This document shows positions 51,111 to 60,859 of a stretch of 64,000 bases of DNA, one piece after another (the first letter of the stretch is position 1; each line of letters starts with the position of its first letter). The stretch is taken from the NCBI GenBank assembly GCA_002393725.1, contig DGTJ01000047.1:1-64000 (forward strand), in the 5' to 3' direction. The notes beneath the pieces are model-generated. The model made no database searches. It was not told the origin of the DNA and was given only the letters and a program-made list of their open reading frames with translations. The stretch is from Prevotella sp. UBA4339. Its GTDB lineage: Bacteria > Bacteroidota > Bacteroidia > Bacteroidales > Bacteroidaceae. Both the position numbers and the translations under genes were made by a program.

Positions 51111-54080
51111 ATGAGAAGACTATTCATTTCGCTTGTCGTATCAATGACAACGGTTGTGGCACTTGCCCAAGGAACCATCACTGGAACTGTGATAGAGCAG
51201 GATACTAAGGAAGCAGTAATCCAAGCCACAGCAGCAGTATTAAAGGGTGAAAAGATTGTAGCAAACGCAGTGACAAACACCAATGGCGCATTTTCCATCA
51301 AAGTACCGAGTGACGGTTCTTATGATCTGAGAATCACCTATGTGGGTTTCAAAACCTATACCAAGAAGGTAAAGATAGAGGGAAAGAACGTCCCTTTGGG
51401 CACCATTCAGCTTGAGGCTGACGCTATCATGCTGAAGGGAGCCACAGTGACCGGACATGCCGCAAAGGTGGTCCTCAAGGCTGATACTTTTGTGTATAAC
51501 GCAAGCGCATTCCGTACGCCAGAGGGATCTGTTGTCGAGGAACTGGTAAAGCGTCTGCCGGGTGCGGAGGTCAGCGATGACGGTACTATTAAGATGAATG
51601 GTAAGGAAGTAAAGAAGATACTTGTAGATGGTAAGGAGTTCATGACAGGTGATACGAAAACAGCCCTAAAGAACCTGCCGACAAACATTATTGACCGTAT
51701 CAAGGCCTACGACAAGCAGAGCGACTTGGCTCGTGTATCCGGCATCGAAGACGGCGAGGAGGAGACAGTGCTCGACTTCGGCATCAAGCAGGGCATGAAC
51801 AAGGGTATTATGGCAAATGCCGACCTTGCTGTAGGAACAAAGCACAGATATGCAGGCCGAATCTTCGGTGGAGTGATGAAGAACGACCTGAAGATGTTCC
51901 TTATGACAAATGCCAATAACACTAACGATATGGGCTTCCCCGGTGGTGGAGGCGGCGGCCGCTGGGGCGGAGGCAGACAGGGACTCAATGCCAACAAGAT
52001 GGTAGGTGTCAACATCAACTACGAGAAGACTGACAAACTGAAGGTCGATGGTAGTGTCAGATGGAACCATTCTGACGGAGATACATATTCAAGAGGTAAC
52101 AGCACAAACTTCATCAATGATACCACTTCGCAGTATCGCAATAGTCTCAGCCAGAATTTCTCTCGCTCTAACAGCTGGAACGGACAGATGCGACTGGAGT
52201 GGCAGCCGGACTCGATGACTAACATCATGTTCCGCCCGAATTTCTCTTATAGCAGCAATGATGGGGCAAACACAAGCAAAAACGCAACATTCGACAGCAA
52301 TCCGTTTGACTACAGTTCCGACCCGTTGGCAGATATCGTTAAGATTGCCAAAGAGCATGGGATAGTACAGAACTATAGCCTCCAGGACGGTATCAGCTAC
52401 AGCGACTCGAAAAACCTCAGAGGCATGTTGCAGTTCAACAGACGTCTGAATAATACAGGACGCAATATCACTTTACAATTGAATGCTAACTGGAGTGAGG
52501 GCACAAGCAAGTCGATGTCGAACAACTTCTCTGAGCTTTTTCAGGTGATGAACTACCTCGGCACAGGCGACTCTACTTATCAGACTAATCGCTACAGCGT
52601 TACTCCTCAGGACAGATGGGGCTACAGTGCAAGGATGACATACAGTGAACCGATTGCACGGCAGATATACTTGCAGTTCAGCTATACATATCAGTACAGT
52701 TACACCAAGAGCGACCGTAAGACATACAGCCTGACCGATGTGGACTATTCATCTATCATACCGATATACAGAAACTGGGATGCCTACATGGGAGTGCTCA
52801 GACATCCGATTGACAATTACGAGGATACAAACCTGAGCCGATTCTCAGAGTACAAGAACTATACTCATACCGGTGAGGTGATGCTCCGTATCGTGCGCAA
52901 GGCCTATAATTTCAATGTGGGATTCCAGGTGGTACCTCAGAAGTCACATTTCATACAGGACTATACCACACGGGTAAACGGACAGACCACACGCCTGAGA
53001 GCTGATACTACACGTACCGTCACTAACTTTACTCCTACGCTTGACTTCCGTTGGAAGAAGTCGCAGACAGGTCAGCTGCGCTTCACCTATCGTGGACGTA
53101 CCCAACAGCCATCGATGAGCGACCTGCTTGAAGTGTATGATGACAGCGACCCACTGCGTATCACCACTGGTAATCCGGGTCTGAAGCCATCGTTCACACA
53201 GAACTTCAACCTCTTCTATAATGACTATTTCACCAATCACCAGCGCGCTGTGATGACATTCGTCAATTTCTCAACCACAAGTAACTCTGTAGCCAACAAG
53301 ACCACATATAGGACCGATGGTAGCGGAGGAACAATCACTCGTCCTGAGAACGTAAACGGCAACTGGAACGGTAATCTCGGATTCATGTTTAATACCGCTA
53401 TCGACTCTGCCGGATATTTCAACGTCAACACATTTACAAACCTTGGTTATAATCATCGTGTGGGCTTTGTTAGCACAGGCTTGAATCAGGACTCACAGAA
53501 GAGTATTACCAACTCGTTGAACATCGGTGAGCGTATGGCAGCAAGCTATCGTAACGACTGGCTGGAAATTGAGCTCAACGGATCGCTTAACTACATGCGA
53601 ACTCGTAGTGAGCTGCAGACAAACAGCAAACTCGATACTTGGCAGTTCTCTTACGGCGGTATGGTTGGTGTCACAGCCCCATGGGGTACGTCGCTGACAA
53701 CGAACATGAACATGCAGAGCCGCAGAGGATACAGCGATGCATCGATGAACACTAACGAGCTGATATGGAACGCACAGCTCTCACAGAGCTTCCTGAAAGG
53801 AAATGCCCTTACAGTATCGTTGCAACTCTATGACATACTCGGCCAGCAGTCGACAGTCAGTCAGACAATATCTGCTCTTTCAAGCAGTGAGACAGAGTAT
53901 AATGCCATTACTCGATATGCCATGCTGCACGTGATCTACCGTCTGAACCTCTTTGGAGGCAGAGGAGCCTTCGGAGGCGGTCAGGGTCGTGGAGGCCGAG
54001 GCGGATTCGGTGGCGGCGGAGGTCGCAGAGGTGGCTTCGGCGGACCTCGTGGAGGAGGCTTCGGCGGACGAAGGTTCTAA
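51111..54080 (+). CDS. Outer-membrane beta-barrel protein with carboxypeptidase-regulatory-like domain, Gly/Arg-rich tail
   Basis: 989 residues with a signal peptide (MRRLFISLVVSMTTVVALAQ). Residues about 22-100 form a CarboxypepD_reg-like beta-sandwich (GTITGTVIEQDTKEAVIQAT), then a plug-like segment (VVEELVKRLPGAEVSDDGTI, NGKEVKKILVDGKEF) as in TonB-dependent receptors, then a barrel (OMP_b-brl_3 type). The C-terminal about 40 residues are Gly/Arg/Phe repeats (GGRGAFGGGQGRGGRGGFGG and on), replacing the usual aromatic barrel end. A further Gly-rich loop (FPGGGGGGRWGGGRQG) lies near 280. Ligand unknown. Single gene followed by a terminator. Confidence 0.85.
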   Translation: MRRLFISLVVSMTTVVALAQGTITGTVIEQDTKEAVIQATAAVLKGEKIVANAVTNTNGAFSIKVPSDGSYDLRITYVGFKTYTKKVKIEGKNVPLGTIQLEADAIMLKGATVTGHAAKVVLKADTFVYNASAFRTPEGSVVEELVKRLPGAEVSDDGTIKMNGKEVKKILVDGKEFMTGDTKTALKNLPTNIIDRIKAYDKQSDLARVSGIEDGEEETVLDFGIKQGMNKGIMANADLAVGTKHRYAGRIFGGVMKNDLKMFLMTNANNTNDMGFPGGGGGGRWGGGRQGLNANKMVGVNINYEKTDKLKVDGSVRWNHSDGDTYSRGNSTNFINDTTSQYRNSLSQNFSRSNSWNGQMRLEWQPDSMTNIMFRPNFSYSSNDGANTSKNATFDSNPFDYSSDPLADIVKIAKEHGIVQNYSLQDGISYSDSKNLRGMLQFNRRLNNTGRNITLQLNANWSEGTSKSMSNNFSELFQVMNYLGTGDSTYQTNRYSVTPQDRWGYSARMTYSEPIARQIYLQFSYTYQYSYTKSDRKTYSLTDVDYSSIIPIYRNWDAYMGVLRHPIDNYEDTNLSRFSEYKNYTHTGEVMLRIVRKAYNFNVGFQVVPQKSHFIQDYTTRVNGQTTRLRADTTRTVTNFTPTLDFRWKKSQTGQLRFTYRGRTQQPSMSDLLEVYDDSDPLRITTGNPGLKPSFTQNFNLFYNDYFTNHQRAVMTFVNFSTTSNSVANKTTYRTDGSGGTITRPENVNGNWNGNLGFMFNTAIDSAGYFNVNTFTNLGYNHRVGFVSTGLNQDSQKSITNSLNIGERMAASYRNDWLEIELNGSLNYMRTRSELQTNSKLDTWQFSYGGMVGVTAPWGTSLTTNMNMQSRRGYSDASMNTNELIWNAQLSQSFLKGNALTVSLQLYDILGQQSTVSQTISALSSSETEYNAITRYAMLHVIYRLNLFGGRGAFGGGQGRGGRGGFGGGGGRRGGFGGPRGGGFGGRRF

Positions 54081-54091
54081 GAGTATATGAT

Positions 54092-54130
54092 AAATGCCCG
54101 ACTCAAGAATACGTGAGCCGGGCATTTTTA
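54092..54130 (+). terminator. Rho-independent terminator
   Basis: AAATGCCCG (54092-54100) pairs with CGGGCATTT (54119-54127), with ACTCA/TGAG inside and T-rich sequence after. It can also act for coaE from the other side. Confidence 0.85.
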
Positions 54131-54148
54131 TTATGTCTTAAAAACAGC

Positions 54149-55111
54149 TTACTCTGCTTTCTCTTTTTCAGGATCCTTGAAGTCGGTGATGCCGTTCTCT
54201 ATTAGAATGTTATACCAAGAGATGAGCTTCTTGATGTGGCTGTTCTGTACCCTGTCACGATCCCATTCAGGAAGAACCTTTGTGAAATACTCGTGAAGCT
54301 CCTCAGCAGAAGCCTTCTTCTCGTTGATGCTGCACTTCTTTCCCTCTTCCAGATTCTTCATGTTCTCAAGAACGTCCATCAGGGGGATATCTTCTGTCTC
54401 TGTGTACATAGCAATGTCATTCAGAGAGGTGATTCTGTCGGTTGCAAAGGCTGGCAGACGGCGATGAGTGGCGTCGAGAGCCTCTACTATAAGGTTGTTC
54501 TTTCCTTGTGAAACGAGTTTGTAAAGTCCGGGCTTGCCGGTAATAGCTAAAATTACTTGTTGCATTTCCTTTAATATTATGTTTAATTGTTTGTCTATAT
54601 CTTTCTCTCCATCATTGATAATCTCAAAATCAGCTCTTCTTCTCACTTCATCCTGAGGTAGCTGACGGCTCATCCATTCCAGCACCTTCTCCCGAGTGAT
54701 GCCGTCACGCTGCATCACTCTACGTATCCTGACTTCCTCCGGCGCTGTCACTACGATGACCTTGTCCACCAGTCTTGAAGCTCCTGACTCAAAGAGTATC
54801 GCACTCTCCATCCATTTTAGTCCTTTCTCCTCGAAATCTCTGAATACAGCAGGATGTACTATTGCGTCGATTGCTTTGGCATTCTCCTCAGAAGTAAGAA
54901 GAAACTTTGCAACAACCGCTTTGTTAAGTGAGTCGCCGATATATGTATCTTCCCCGATTAGCTCCGTGAGTCGCTGCCTTATCTCCTTCGACGTCCGTAT
55001 CAGCCTTTTTGCGGCACTGTCACAGTCGTATACCTTATATCCTCTGGCTTCAAGGTGTTTGCAGACAAAACTCTTACCGCTGCCTATGCCTCCCGTAATT
55101 CCTATCTTCAT
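54149..55111 (-). CDS. coaE: Dephospho-CoA kinase fused to a DUF5606 domain
   Basis: 320 residues from ATG 55111. Residues 1 to about 182 are CoaE: P-loop GGIGSGKS (7-14), VYDCDSAAKRL, VHPAVFRDF, and the lid. Residues 183-320 match DUF5606 (MQQVILAITGKPGLYKLVSQ, then FATDRITSLNDIAMYTETED). The junction reads KEMQQVIL, with an in-frame ATG at 54565 and AAAGGA just before it, so the second domain could also be made alone. CoaE completes CoA synthesis; DUF5606 is uncharacterised. Last gene of the nusB-yajC-ybbR-coaE unit, sharing one base with the ybbR stop. Confidence 0.92.
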   Translation of the reverse strand: MKIGITGGIGSGKSFVCKHLEARGYKVYDCDSAAKRLIRTSKEIRQRLTELIGEDTYIGDSLNKAVVAKFLLTSEENAKAIDAIVHPAVFRDFEEKGLKWMESAILFESGASRLVDKVIVVTAPEEVRIRRVMQRDGITREKVLEWMSRQLPQDEVRRRADFEIINDGEKDIDKQLNIILKEMQQVILAITGKPGLYKLVSQGKNNLIVEALDATHRRLPAFATDRITSLNDIAMYTETEDIPLMDVLENMKNLEEGKKCSINEKKASAEELHEYFTKVLPEWDRDRVQNSHIKKLISWYNILIENGITDFKDPEKEKAE

Positions 55112-56088
55112 CACTCAATCTGCTCTTCGATGAGATAATCTACCTCGTTAACATTGAGATGCACGCGCGAGATACCTTGCGGATACTTCTTTAAGTATAT
55201 ATTGCATTTCTCAGAAGGATTGTCCGCTATCTCCCTATAGTCAGCCACTACTTGGAAATCTTCTGGCTTCAGCGACCTGTACACATTTACACCTGTGACG
55301 AACGAAACGGTCACCTTCATCGGGAAAGTCCTGAGAATCTTGCCTTGGGGCATGTGAATTCCTTCAACGGGTATGCCCTCTATCTTCTCCTCAGTCAGCA
55401 CATCGGTGAGGAACTCCAGCCTTATATGGTCAGGCACCATCTTTGCACCCTTGATTTTCTCCATCTGGGCATTTACTACCAGAGTGTCGCGGAAGTTGGC
55501 ATAGTTCAGCCGCTCAGTATATGCCACCGTGATGCTGTCGAGTCTCGCTGGTGAAGCATAGACGTCTACGCTGTCTGGTTGGTACTTCACTCTTGAGATA
55601 AAATACAGTTCTTCAGGAATTACTCTTCCCGCCCATCTTACAGGCACCCGCTTCTTGCCACCGTAGTTGTAGAAGAATTCCATCTTGTCGGGTTTGACAG
55701 AGATAATCTTAGAACTGCTTGAGAGGTGCTGATATACTACTTTCTGCAGCTCCGAGGCTGAGATGATACCGGTGCCGTTGGGGTGAGCATAGTTTCTGAA
55801 CAGCACCTTGATATCCTTCAGCATATCACCAAACATATAGGTGGCTATCGTGATGCCCTTGTCGCGAATTGTCATGCGTATCGTGTCGGTCTCTTCTGAT
55901 GTGAGTACGACATTTTTCGGCATACCAGTAATGCTTATGGGAATGGAGAACTCTCGTTCATACGTCTCATTGAGAGTCAGTGATAGCCAGAAGACTCCCG
56001 ACAAGGCGATGAAGAATAAGAAGATAAGGAACTCCTTGTTTGCTCTGCTGAACAGGAAATCCCTTAGAAATCTCCAGAAGCCACCCAT
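55111..56088 (-). CDS. YbbR-like domain protein
   Basis: 325 residues. One N-terminal transmembrane helix (about 19-38, EFLIFLFFIALSGVFWLSL), then YbbR-type beta repeats (FSIPISITGMPKNVVLTSEE, KKRVPVRWAGRVIPEELYFI). In Firmicutes YbbR/CdaR regulates a c-di-AMP cyclase, but no such gene is adjacent here, so that role is not implied. Here it sits between yajC and coaE and probably faces the periplasm. Confidence 0.83.
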   Translation of the reverse strand: MGGFWRFLRDFLFSRANKEFLIFLFFIALSGVFWLSLTLNETYEREFSIPISITGMPKNVVLTSEETDTIRMTIRDKGITIATYMFGDMLKDIKVLFRNYAHPNGTGIISASELQKVVYQHLSSSSKIISVKPDKMEFFYNYGGKKRVPVRWAGRVIPEELYFISRVKYQPDSVDVYASPARLDSITVAYTERLNYANFRDTLVVNAQMEKIKGAKMVPDHIRLEFLTDVLTEEKIEGIPVEGIHMPQGKILRTFPMKVTVSFVTGVNVYRSLKPEDFQVVADYREIADNPSEKCNIYLKKYPQGISRVHLNVNEVDYLIEEQIE

Positions 56089-56098
56089 AGTAAGATGA

Positions 56099-56416
56099 TT
56101 ATTTCTGCAGTGTTGTGCTGTTGATATCCTTGAATACTGAAGTCTTTTCTACAGTAACGACAACATCACGTGCAATCTTCACGTCGACGGTGTTCTTTGC
56201 CAGGTCGATGCTCTTTACTACTCCGTGTATACCACCGCCGGTTACAACTTCTGTGCCTTCGGTGAGTTCGTTCTGGAATTTCTGTATCTCCTTCTGTTTT
56301 TTCTGCTGAGGCTTGATCATGAAGAACCACATGATGGCAAAGATGGCCACCATCATGATAATCATACTCATACCGCCTCCCTGTGCTGCCTGTGCAGCTA
56401 ATAAAATGCTTGTCAT
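56099..56416 (-). CDS. yajC: Preprotein translocase subunit YajC
   Basis: 105 residues: one transmembrane helix (about 18-36, MIIMMVAIFAIMWFFMI) followed by KPQQKKQKEIQKFQNEL and GTEVVTGGGIHGVVKSIDL, the YajC signature. It is an accessory component of SecDF-YajC. Usual company of nusB and ybbR in Bacteroidetes, with 10-16 nt gaps on each side. Confidence 0.95.
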   Translation of the reverse strand: MTSILLAAQAAQGGGMSMIIMMVAIFAIMWFFMIKPQQKKQKEIQKFQNELTEGTEVVTGGGIHGVVKSIDLAKNTVDVKIARDVVVTVEKTSVFKDINSTTLQK

Positions 56417-56432
56417 ATCTTTAAAATTTCAA

Positions 56433-57458
56433 TTATTCTTCGTCTTTCTTTATTCTCTTTCTCCCTGAAGCCTTTACTGCCTTAACAGCCTTCACTGGTG
56501 GAGTCTTGGGCGCTTTTGGCTTCACAGGCTTGTCTTCGATGAATTTTGCCAGTTTGCCTGTGGCAATAAGATGGCGGGCGATACCGTCGAGCATCCCGTT
56601 GATATAACCGCCGCTCTTCTCTGTGGAATAGAGCTTTGCAATGTCGACAAACTCGTTGATGGTCACGCTGATGGGGATATTGGGGAAGGTGACCATCTCT
56701 GCAATGGCTATCTGCATGATGACAACATCCATATATGCCAGTCGGGAGAAGTCCCAGTTGCGTGAGGCTTCACCCATGAATCTCTGATATTCGTTGGCAT
56801 TGAGGATGGCAGCACGGAACAGTTTTCTTGCGTAATCCTGCTCGTCGTCGCTGTCCCACTCGGGCAACAACTCCTGGCGAGGACCGTTCTGCTCGTCAAA
56901 ACGCTTGATGGTCTTCAGCACGAAGGTGTCTACGATCTCTTTGTCATCGTTCCAGTAGAGGCTGATTTCCTCCAGCACGGCATCAAGCTCGTCGTTGTTC
57001 TGGAGATATGTCTTGTATAGCTTGCGCCACAACTCGCGGTCTGCATCGTAGTTGTCTTCTGCAGCCGCCATATATTCCTTATATATATCACTGTTCTCGA
57101 TTATCTCCAGTGTCTTGCCCACAAACTCCTGGTCGTCATTCCATGTGCGCTTCTGGGTGCTGATGAAATCCAATAGCTGCTTGTTCTCTTCAAGCTGTAT
57201 TGCGAATCTGTTGAGTACGAACTTCTGTGAAGGTTTCTCAAGCCCCTCTCGGTCGGCACGGGTGGTTAATACTTCGTTGCGGCGACGCGCTTCTTTCGTT
57301 ATTGCCACAATGAGTGCCAGCAGGTAGTTGTAGAGGTCATAGGCCTTAGACAGACTGAAGAAAAGCTCCTTCTCTGCCGAGTCGATGTTCTTGTTACCGT
57401 TTTGATAGTACGCATAGGTTAACTGAACAATCTTGGTTCTGATAATTTCTCTGTTAAT
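56433..57458 (-). CDS. nusB: Transcription antitermination protein NusB
   Basis: 341 residues from ATG 57458 (MINREIIRTKIVQLTYAYYQ), the long Bacteroidetes form with an N-terminal extension before the helical NusB core (ILNANEYQRFMGEASRNWDF, MQIAIAEMVTFPNIPISVTI, FVDIAKLYSTEKSGGYINGM). The C-terminus is Lys/Pro/Ala-rich (PVKPKAPKTPPVKAVKAVKA). NusB with NusE starts antitermination on rRNA operons. First gene of the nusB-yajC-ybbR-coaE operon. Confidence 0.93.
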   Translation of the reverse strand: MNREIIRTKIVQLTYAYYQNGNKNIDSAEKELFFSLSKAYDLYNYLLALIVAITKEARRRNEVLTTRADREGLEKPSQKFVLNRFAIQLEENKQLLDFISTQKRTWNDDQEFVGKTLEIIENSDIYKEYMAAAEDNYDADRELWRKLYKTYLQNNDELDAVLEEISLYWNDDKEIVDTFVLKTIKRFDEQNGPRQELLPEWDSDDEQDYARKLFRAAILNANEYQRFMGEASRNWDFSRLAYMDVVIMQIAIAEMVTFPNIPISVTINEFVDIAKLYSTEKSGGYINGMLDGIARHLIATGKLAKFIEDKPVKPKAPKTPPVKAVKAVKASGRKRIKKDEE

Positions 57459-57502
57459 CATCTCACTTGATGTTTTTTTAGTTTGACTTCCAAATTTACG
57501 TT

Positions 57503-57511
57503 GCAAAATTA
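57503..57511 (-). promoter_or_regulatory. Bacteroidetes -7 element for the nusB operon
   Basis: TAATTTTGC on the minus strand, 45 nt before the nusB ATG at 57458. Confidence 0.7.
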
Positions 57512-57605
57512 GTAAAAATCCATCGATGTAGCAAGAAAAAACAAGAAAAATAAGTTAAAAACGAATATTTTCATTTCTTATTTGCCCATTATCAATAATT
57601 TTTTG

Positions 57606-57614
57606 TACCTTTGC
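57606..57614 (+). promoter_or_regulatory. Bacteroidetes -7 element for rplY
   Basis: TACCTTTGC, giving a leader of about 90 nt before rplY at 57706. Confidence 0.75.
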
Positions 57615-57705
57615 ACCCGCTTTTTCCGAAAGCACAACGAAAAACTCGTGTGATGGTGAATTAAGCATTAATGTATTATTAACAACTTAATTTTAGAGTA
57701 ACACA

Positions 57706-58308
57706 ATGAAAGAAATCAGTGTTAAAGGTCAGAAGCGCACCGCTACAGGAAAGAAGGCTTCAAAGCAGCTCCGTAAGGAGGGTATGGTTCCATGCAACAT
57801 TTATGGTGAGAAGAGAGGTGAGAATGGTCTCCCTGAGGCATTTGCTTTCTGCGCTTCTTTTTCAGAGCTCCGTAAGGCTGTCTACACTCCAGATGTGTAT
57901 GTAGTAAATCTGAACATCGACGGTGAAGAGCACAAGGCTGTTATCAAGGAACTCCAGTTCCACCCGACAACAGACGCTCTTATCCATGCCGACTTCTACG
58001 AGGTTAACGATACAAAGCCAATCACTATTGGTATTCCTGTTAAGCTCAACGGTCTTGCTCAGGGTGTTCGTGATGGTGGTAAGCTCAACCTTTCAATCCG
58101 TAAGATTGATGTAACAGCTCCTTACAAGCAGATTCCTGAGATCCTGAATATCGACGTTACCAACCTTCAGCTGGGTAAGGCTATCAAGGTAGGTGCCCTG
58201 AGCTTCGAGGGTCTGGAGATTGCTACTTCTCCTGAGGTTGTAGTTTGCTCTGTTAAGGCTACACGTGCTTCACGTTCAGCTGCAGCAGCTGCTGATGCTC
58301 AGGCTTAA
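57706..58308 (+). CDS. rplY: Ribosomal protein L25/Ctc
   Basis: 200 residues, the long two-domain Ctc form. The L25 domain is at the N-terminus (MKEISVKGQKRTATGKKASK, RKEGMVPCNIYG), followed by the TL5 beta domain (IPVKLNGLAQGVRDGGKLN, VGALSFEGLEIATSPEVVV). It binds 5S rRNA. The C-terminal tail is Ala-rich (RASRSAAAAADAQA). It starts the rplY-pth-hslR run; the leader may carry autoregulatory structure but none is evident. Confidence 0.96.
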   Translation: MKEISVKGQKRTATGKKASKQLRKEGMVPCNIYGEKRGENGLPEAFAFCASFSELRKAVYTPDVYVVNLNIDGEEHKAVIKELQFHPTTDALIHADFYEVNDTKPITIGIPVKLNGLAQGVRDGGKLNLSIRKIDVTAPYKQIPEILNIDVTNLQLGKAIKVGALSFEGLEIATSPEVVVCSVKATRASRSAAAAADAQA

Positions 58309-58338
58309 TTCAATGGAATTAGGATTTAGGAGAAGCTG

Positions 58339-58926
58339 ATGGACAAGTACTTGATTGTAGGTCTGGGGAATGTCGGTTCAGAATACGACCTTACCCGCCA
58401 CAATACAGGATTCATGGTATTGGACGCTTTCGCGAAGGCGTCCAATATTTCTTTTGAAGACAGGCGCTATGGCTTTGTGGGTGAGACCTCGCTCAAGGGG
58501 CGAAAGGTGTTGCTGCTGAAGCCGTCTACATTTATGAACCTCAGTGGCAATGCCGTACGCTACTGGCTGAACCACGAGAACATAGATCAGAGCCGTCTGC
58601 TGGTCATCAGCGACGATGTGGCATTGCCCTTGGGTGATTTCCGCCTTAAGTCCAGTGGCTCTAACGGAGGGCATAATGGCTTGGGGCATATCCAGCAGCT
58701 CATCGGACAGAACTATGCCCGCCTGCGTATGGGTATAGGCAACGACTTCCCTCGGGGTATGCAGGTCGACTGGGTGCTAGGCAGGTACAGTGATGAGGAG
58801 CTGAAGGAACTTCAGCCGTCTATCGACATCGCTGTAGATATCATCAAGAGTTTTGTTCTGGCAGGCATCGATATCACGATGAACCAGTATAACAAGCTTG
58901 GAAAGAGAGCTAAGAAAGTGGAATAA
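58339..58926 (+). CDS. pth: Peptidyl-tRNA hydrolase
   Basis: 195 residues: [20 protein letters not shown] with the catalytic His in [18 protein letters not shown] with the catalytic Asn, [20 protein letters not shown] with the catalytic Asp, and [11 protein letters not shown]. It releases peptides from prematurely dropped peptidyl-tRNA. The intercistronic sequence before it (AATTAGGATTTAG) recurs before the next gene. Confidence 0.96.
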   Translation: MDKYLIVGLGNVGSEYDLTRHNTGFMVLDAFAKASNISFEDRRYGFVGETSLKGRKVLLLKPSTFMNLSGNAVRYWLNHENIDQSRLLVISDDVALPLGDFRLKSSGSNGGHNGLGHIQQLIGQNYARLRMGIGNDFPRGMQVDWVLGRYSDEELKELQPSIDIAVDIIKSFVLAGIDITMNQYNKLGKRAKKVE

Positions 58927-58941
58927 AATTAGGATTTAGCG

Positions 58942-59373
58942 GTGGCAGAGGTAGCAAGGATTGACAAATGGCTTTGGGCTGCGCGCATCTTCAAGACGCG
59001 TTCCATTGCTGCAGATGCATGTAAGAACGGTCGCGTGACCATAGGCGGCGTAAATGTCAAGCCGTCGCACACCGTCAAGGCTGGTGAGACAGTCTCTGTG
59101 CGCAAGCCTCCGGTAACTTATTCTTTTAAGATACTCAAGACCATCGAGCAGAGGGTAGGGGCTAAGCTCCTGCCGGAGATATATGAGAACGTCACCCCTC
59201 CCGATCAGTACGAGCTGCTCGAGATGAACCGTATCAGTGGATTCGTGAACCGAGCCAGGGGGATGGGGCGTCCTACAAAGAAAGATCGTCGTGCAATGGA
59301 CGCGTTCGTAGGCCCTTCGCTCGAAGGAACATTCTTCGATGACGACTGGGACATTGACGATGAGGAGGAATGA
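58942..59373 (+). CDS. S4-domain RNA-binding protein (HslR-like)
   Basis: 143 residues, GTG start at 58942. The N-terminal S4 domain (RIDKWLWAARIFKTRSIAAD, then KPSHTVKAGETVSVR) resembles Hsp15/HslR, which recycles stalled 50S-peptidyl-tRNA complexes; it stands next to pth, which acts on the same substrates. The acidic C-terminus (FFDDDWDIDDEEE) is unusual next to the basic RNA-binding part. Confidence 0.9.
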   Translation: MAEVARIDKWLWAARIFKTRSIAADACKNGRVTIGGVNVKPSHTVKAGETVSVRKPPVTYSFKILKTIEQRVGAKLLPEIYENVTPPDQYELLEMNRISGFVNRARGMGRPTKKDRRAMDAFVGPSLEGTFFDDDWDIDDEEE

Positions 59374-59390
59374 TAAGAAAAGAATAGATT

Positions 59391-60380
59391 ATGATTGTAC
59401 AAGGATTATTAATCATTTTAGGTATAGTCCTCGTTATATGGGGTGCCGACCGTCTTACTGAGGGAGCATCGGGCATTGCCAGGGGATTTCATATACCTGA
59501 GATTATCATCGGCCTGACGATAGTGGCTGCGGGCACGTCTGCTCCCGAACTGTTCGTCAGCCTTGTGTCTGCCCTTAAGCAGACACCCGACCTCGCTGTG
59601 GGTAACATCATTGGTTCTAACATCTTCAACACGATGCTCATCGTGGGCTGTTCTGCAGCAGTGGCACCGATGGCCATCAGTCCGTCGACGGTGAAGAAGG
59701 ACATTCCATTCGCCGTAGCTGCCTCGATGCTGCTCTTCATCTTGTGTTTTGACGATATGGACTCACCCCACCTCTGGGGCAATGAACTGAGCCGCAGCGA
59801 CGGGTGCGTGATGCTGCTCGGCTTTGCTTCGTTCATGATCTACACATTCATGGAGGCCCGGAAGTCGGGACAGATACAGAAGAAGGAGGAGTATCTCGGT
59901 GAGACGGTACAGAAGGAGCCAGCCGACTACGGCCGTATCTGGCGCAATGTAGGATGGATGATTGTCGGACTCGCCTGCCTGATCTATGGCAGTAATATAT
60001 TCGTTGACGGAGCCACTTACATCGCCAACCGTTTCGGGGTTCGGCAGAGTGTCATCGGTCTTACCATCGTGGCTGGAGGCACATCGCTTCCTGAACTCGC
60101 CACTAGTGTCGTTGCAGCCTATAAGGGCAAGGCGTCGCTGGCCATTGGCAATGCCATCGGCTCAAATGTCTTCAACATCCTGATGATACTTGGCATTACG
60201 GCAACTGTGTGTCCTATGCGAATCATGGGTATCACGATAATCGACCTTACTATGATGCTCGTCAGCATCGGTCTGCTCTGGATCTTCGCTTATACGAAGT
60301 ATTTCGTATCGCGCAGTGAGGGCATACTGCTGATACTTGGTTTCTTGGTATATATGTGCTGGCTCTTCTATCTACTTTAA
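59391..60380 (+). CDS. CaCA-family calcium/sodium antiporter
   Basis: 329 residues, about ten membrane helices in two inverted halves. Each half has the alpha-repeat motif: [18 protein letters not shown] near 45 and [18 protein letters not shown] near 230, each followed by an ..GNxIGSNxFN motif ([22 protein letters not shown]). It exchanges cytoplasmic Ca2+ for Na+ or H+ in the inner membrane. It ends shortly before queF. Confidence 0.93.
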   Translation: MIVQGLLIILGIVLVIWGADRLTEGASGIARGFHIPEIIIGLTIVAAGTSAPELFVSLVSALKQTPDLAVGNIIGSNIFNTMLIVGCSAAVAPMAISPSTVKKDIPFAVAASMLLFILCFDDMDSPHLWGNELSRSDGCVMLLGFASFMIYTFMEARKSGQIQKKEEYLGETVQKEPADYGRIWRNVGWMIVGLACLIYGSNIFVDGATYIANRFGVRQSVIGLTIVAGGTSLPELATSVVAAYKGKASLAIGNAIGSNVFNILMILGITATVCPMRIMGITIIDLTMMLVSIGLLWIFAYTKYFVSRSEGILLILGFLVYMCWLFYLL

Positions 60381-60385
60381 GAATA

Positions 60386-60859
60386 ATGACTATGGCAGAA
60401 AACAGGGAACAGGAGGGCTTGCAGGCCCTCGGTAAGAAAACAGAATATCGTCAGGACTATGCGCCTGAGGTGTTGGAGACGTTTGTCAACAAGCATCCCG
60501 ACAATGACTATTGGGTGCAGTTCAACTGTCCTGAGTTCACGTCGCTCTGTCCCATCACCGGTCAGCCCGACTTTGCTGAGATAAAGATTGCCTATATCCC
60601 TGCGGAGCGCATGGTGGAGAGTAAGAGCCTTAAGCTCTACCTCTTCTCATTCCGCAATCATGGTGACTTCCACGAAGACTGTGTCAACAAGATCATGAAG
60701 GATCTGGTGCGGCTGATGTCGCCCAAGTACATCGAGGTGATAGGTATCTTCACACCTCGCGGTGGAATCTCCATCTACCCCTATGCCAACTACGGTAAGC
60801 CCGGCACCAAGTATGAACAGCTCGCCGAGCGCCGCCTTATGGAGCATCAGATAATCTGA
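60386..60859 (+). CDS. queF: preQ1 synthase (NADPH-dependent nitrile reductase)
   Basis: About 157 residues (ATG 60386; ATG 60392 also possible). ELGKKTEY-like start, catalytic Cys in [16 protein letters not shown], and the NADPH/substrate motif [21 protein letters not shown]. It reduces preQ0 to preQ1 for queuosine in tRNA. The stop codon abuts that of hemW (tail to tail), and no other que gene is nearby. Confidence 0.95.
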   Translation: MTMAENREQEGLQALGKKTEYRQDYAPEVLETFVNKHPDNDYWVQFNCPEFTSLCPITGQPDFAEIKIAYIPAERMVESKSLKLYLFSFRNHGDFHEDCVNKIMKDLVRLMSPKYIEVIGIFTPRGGISIYPYANYGKPGTKYEQLAERRLMEHQII

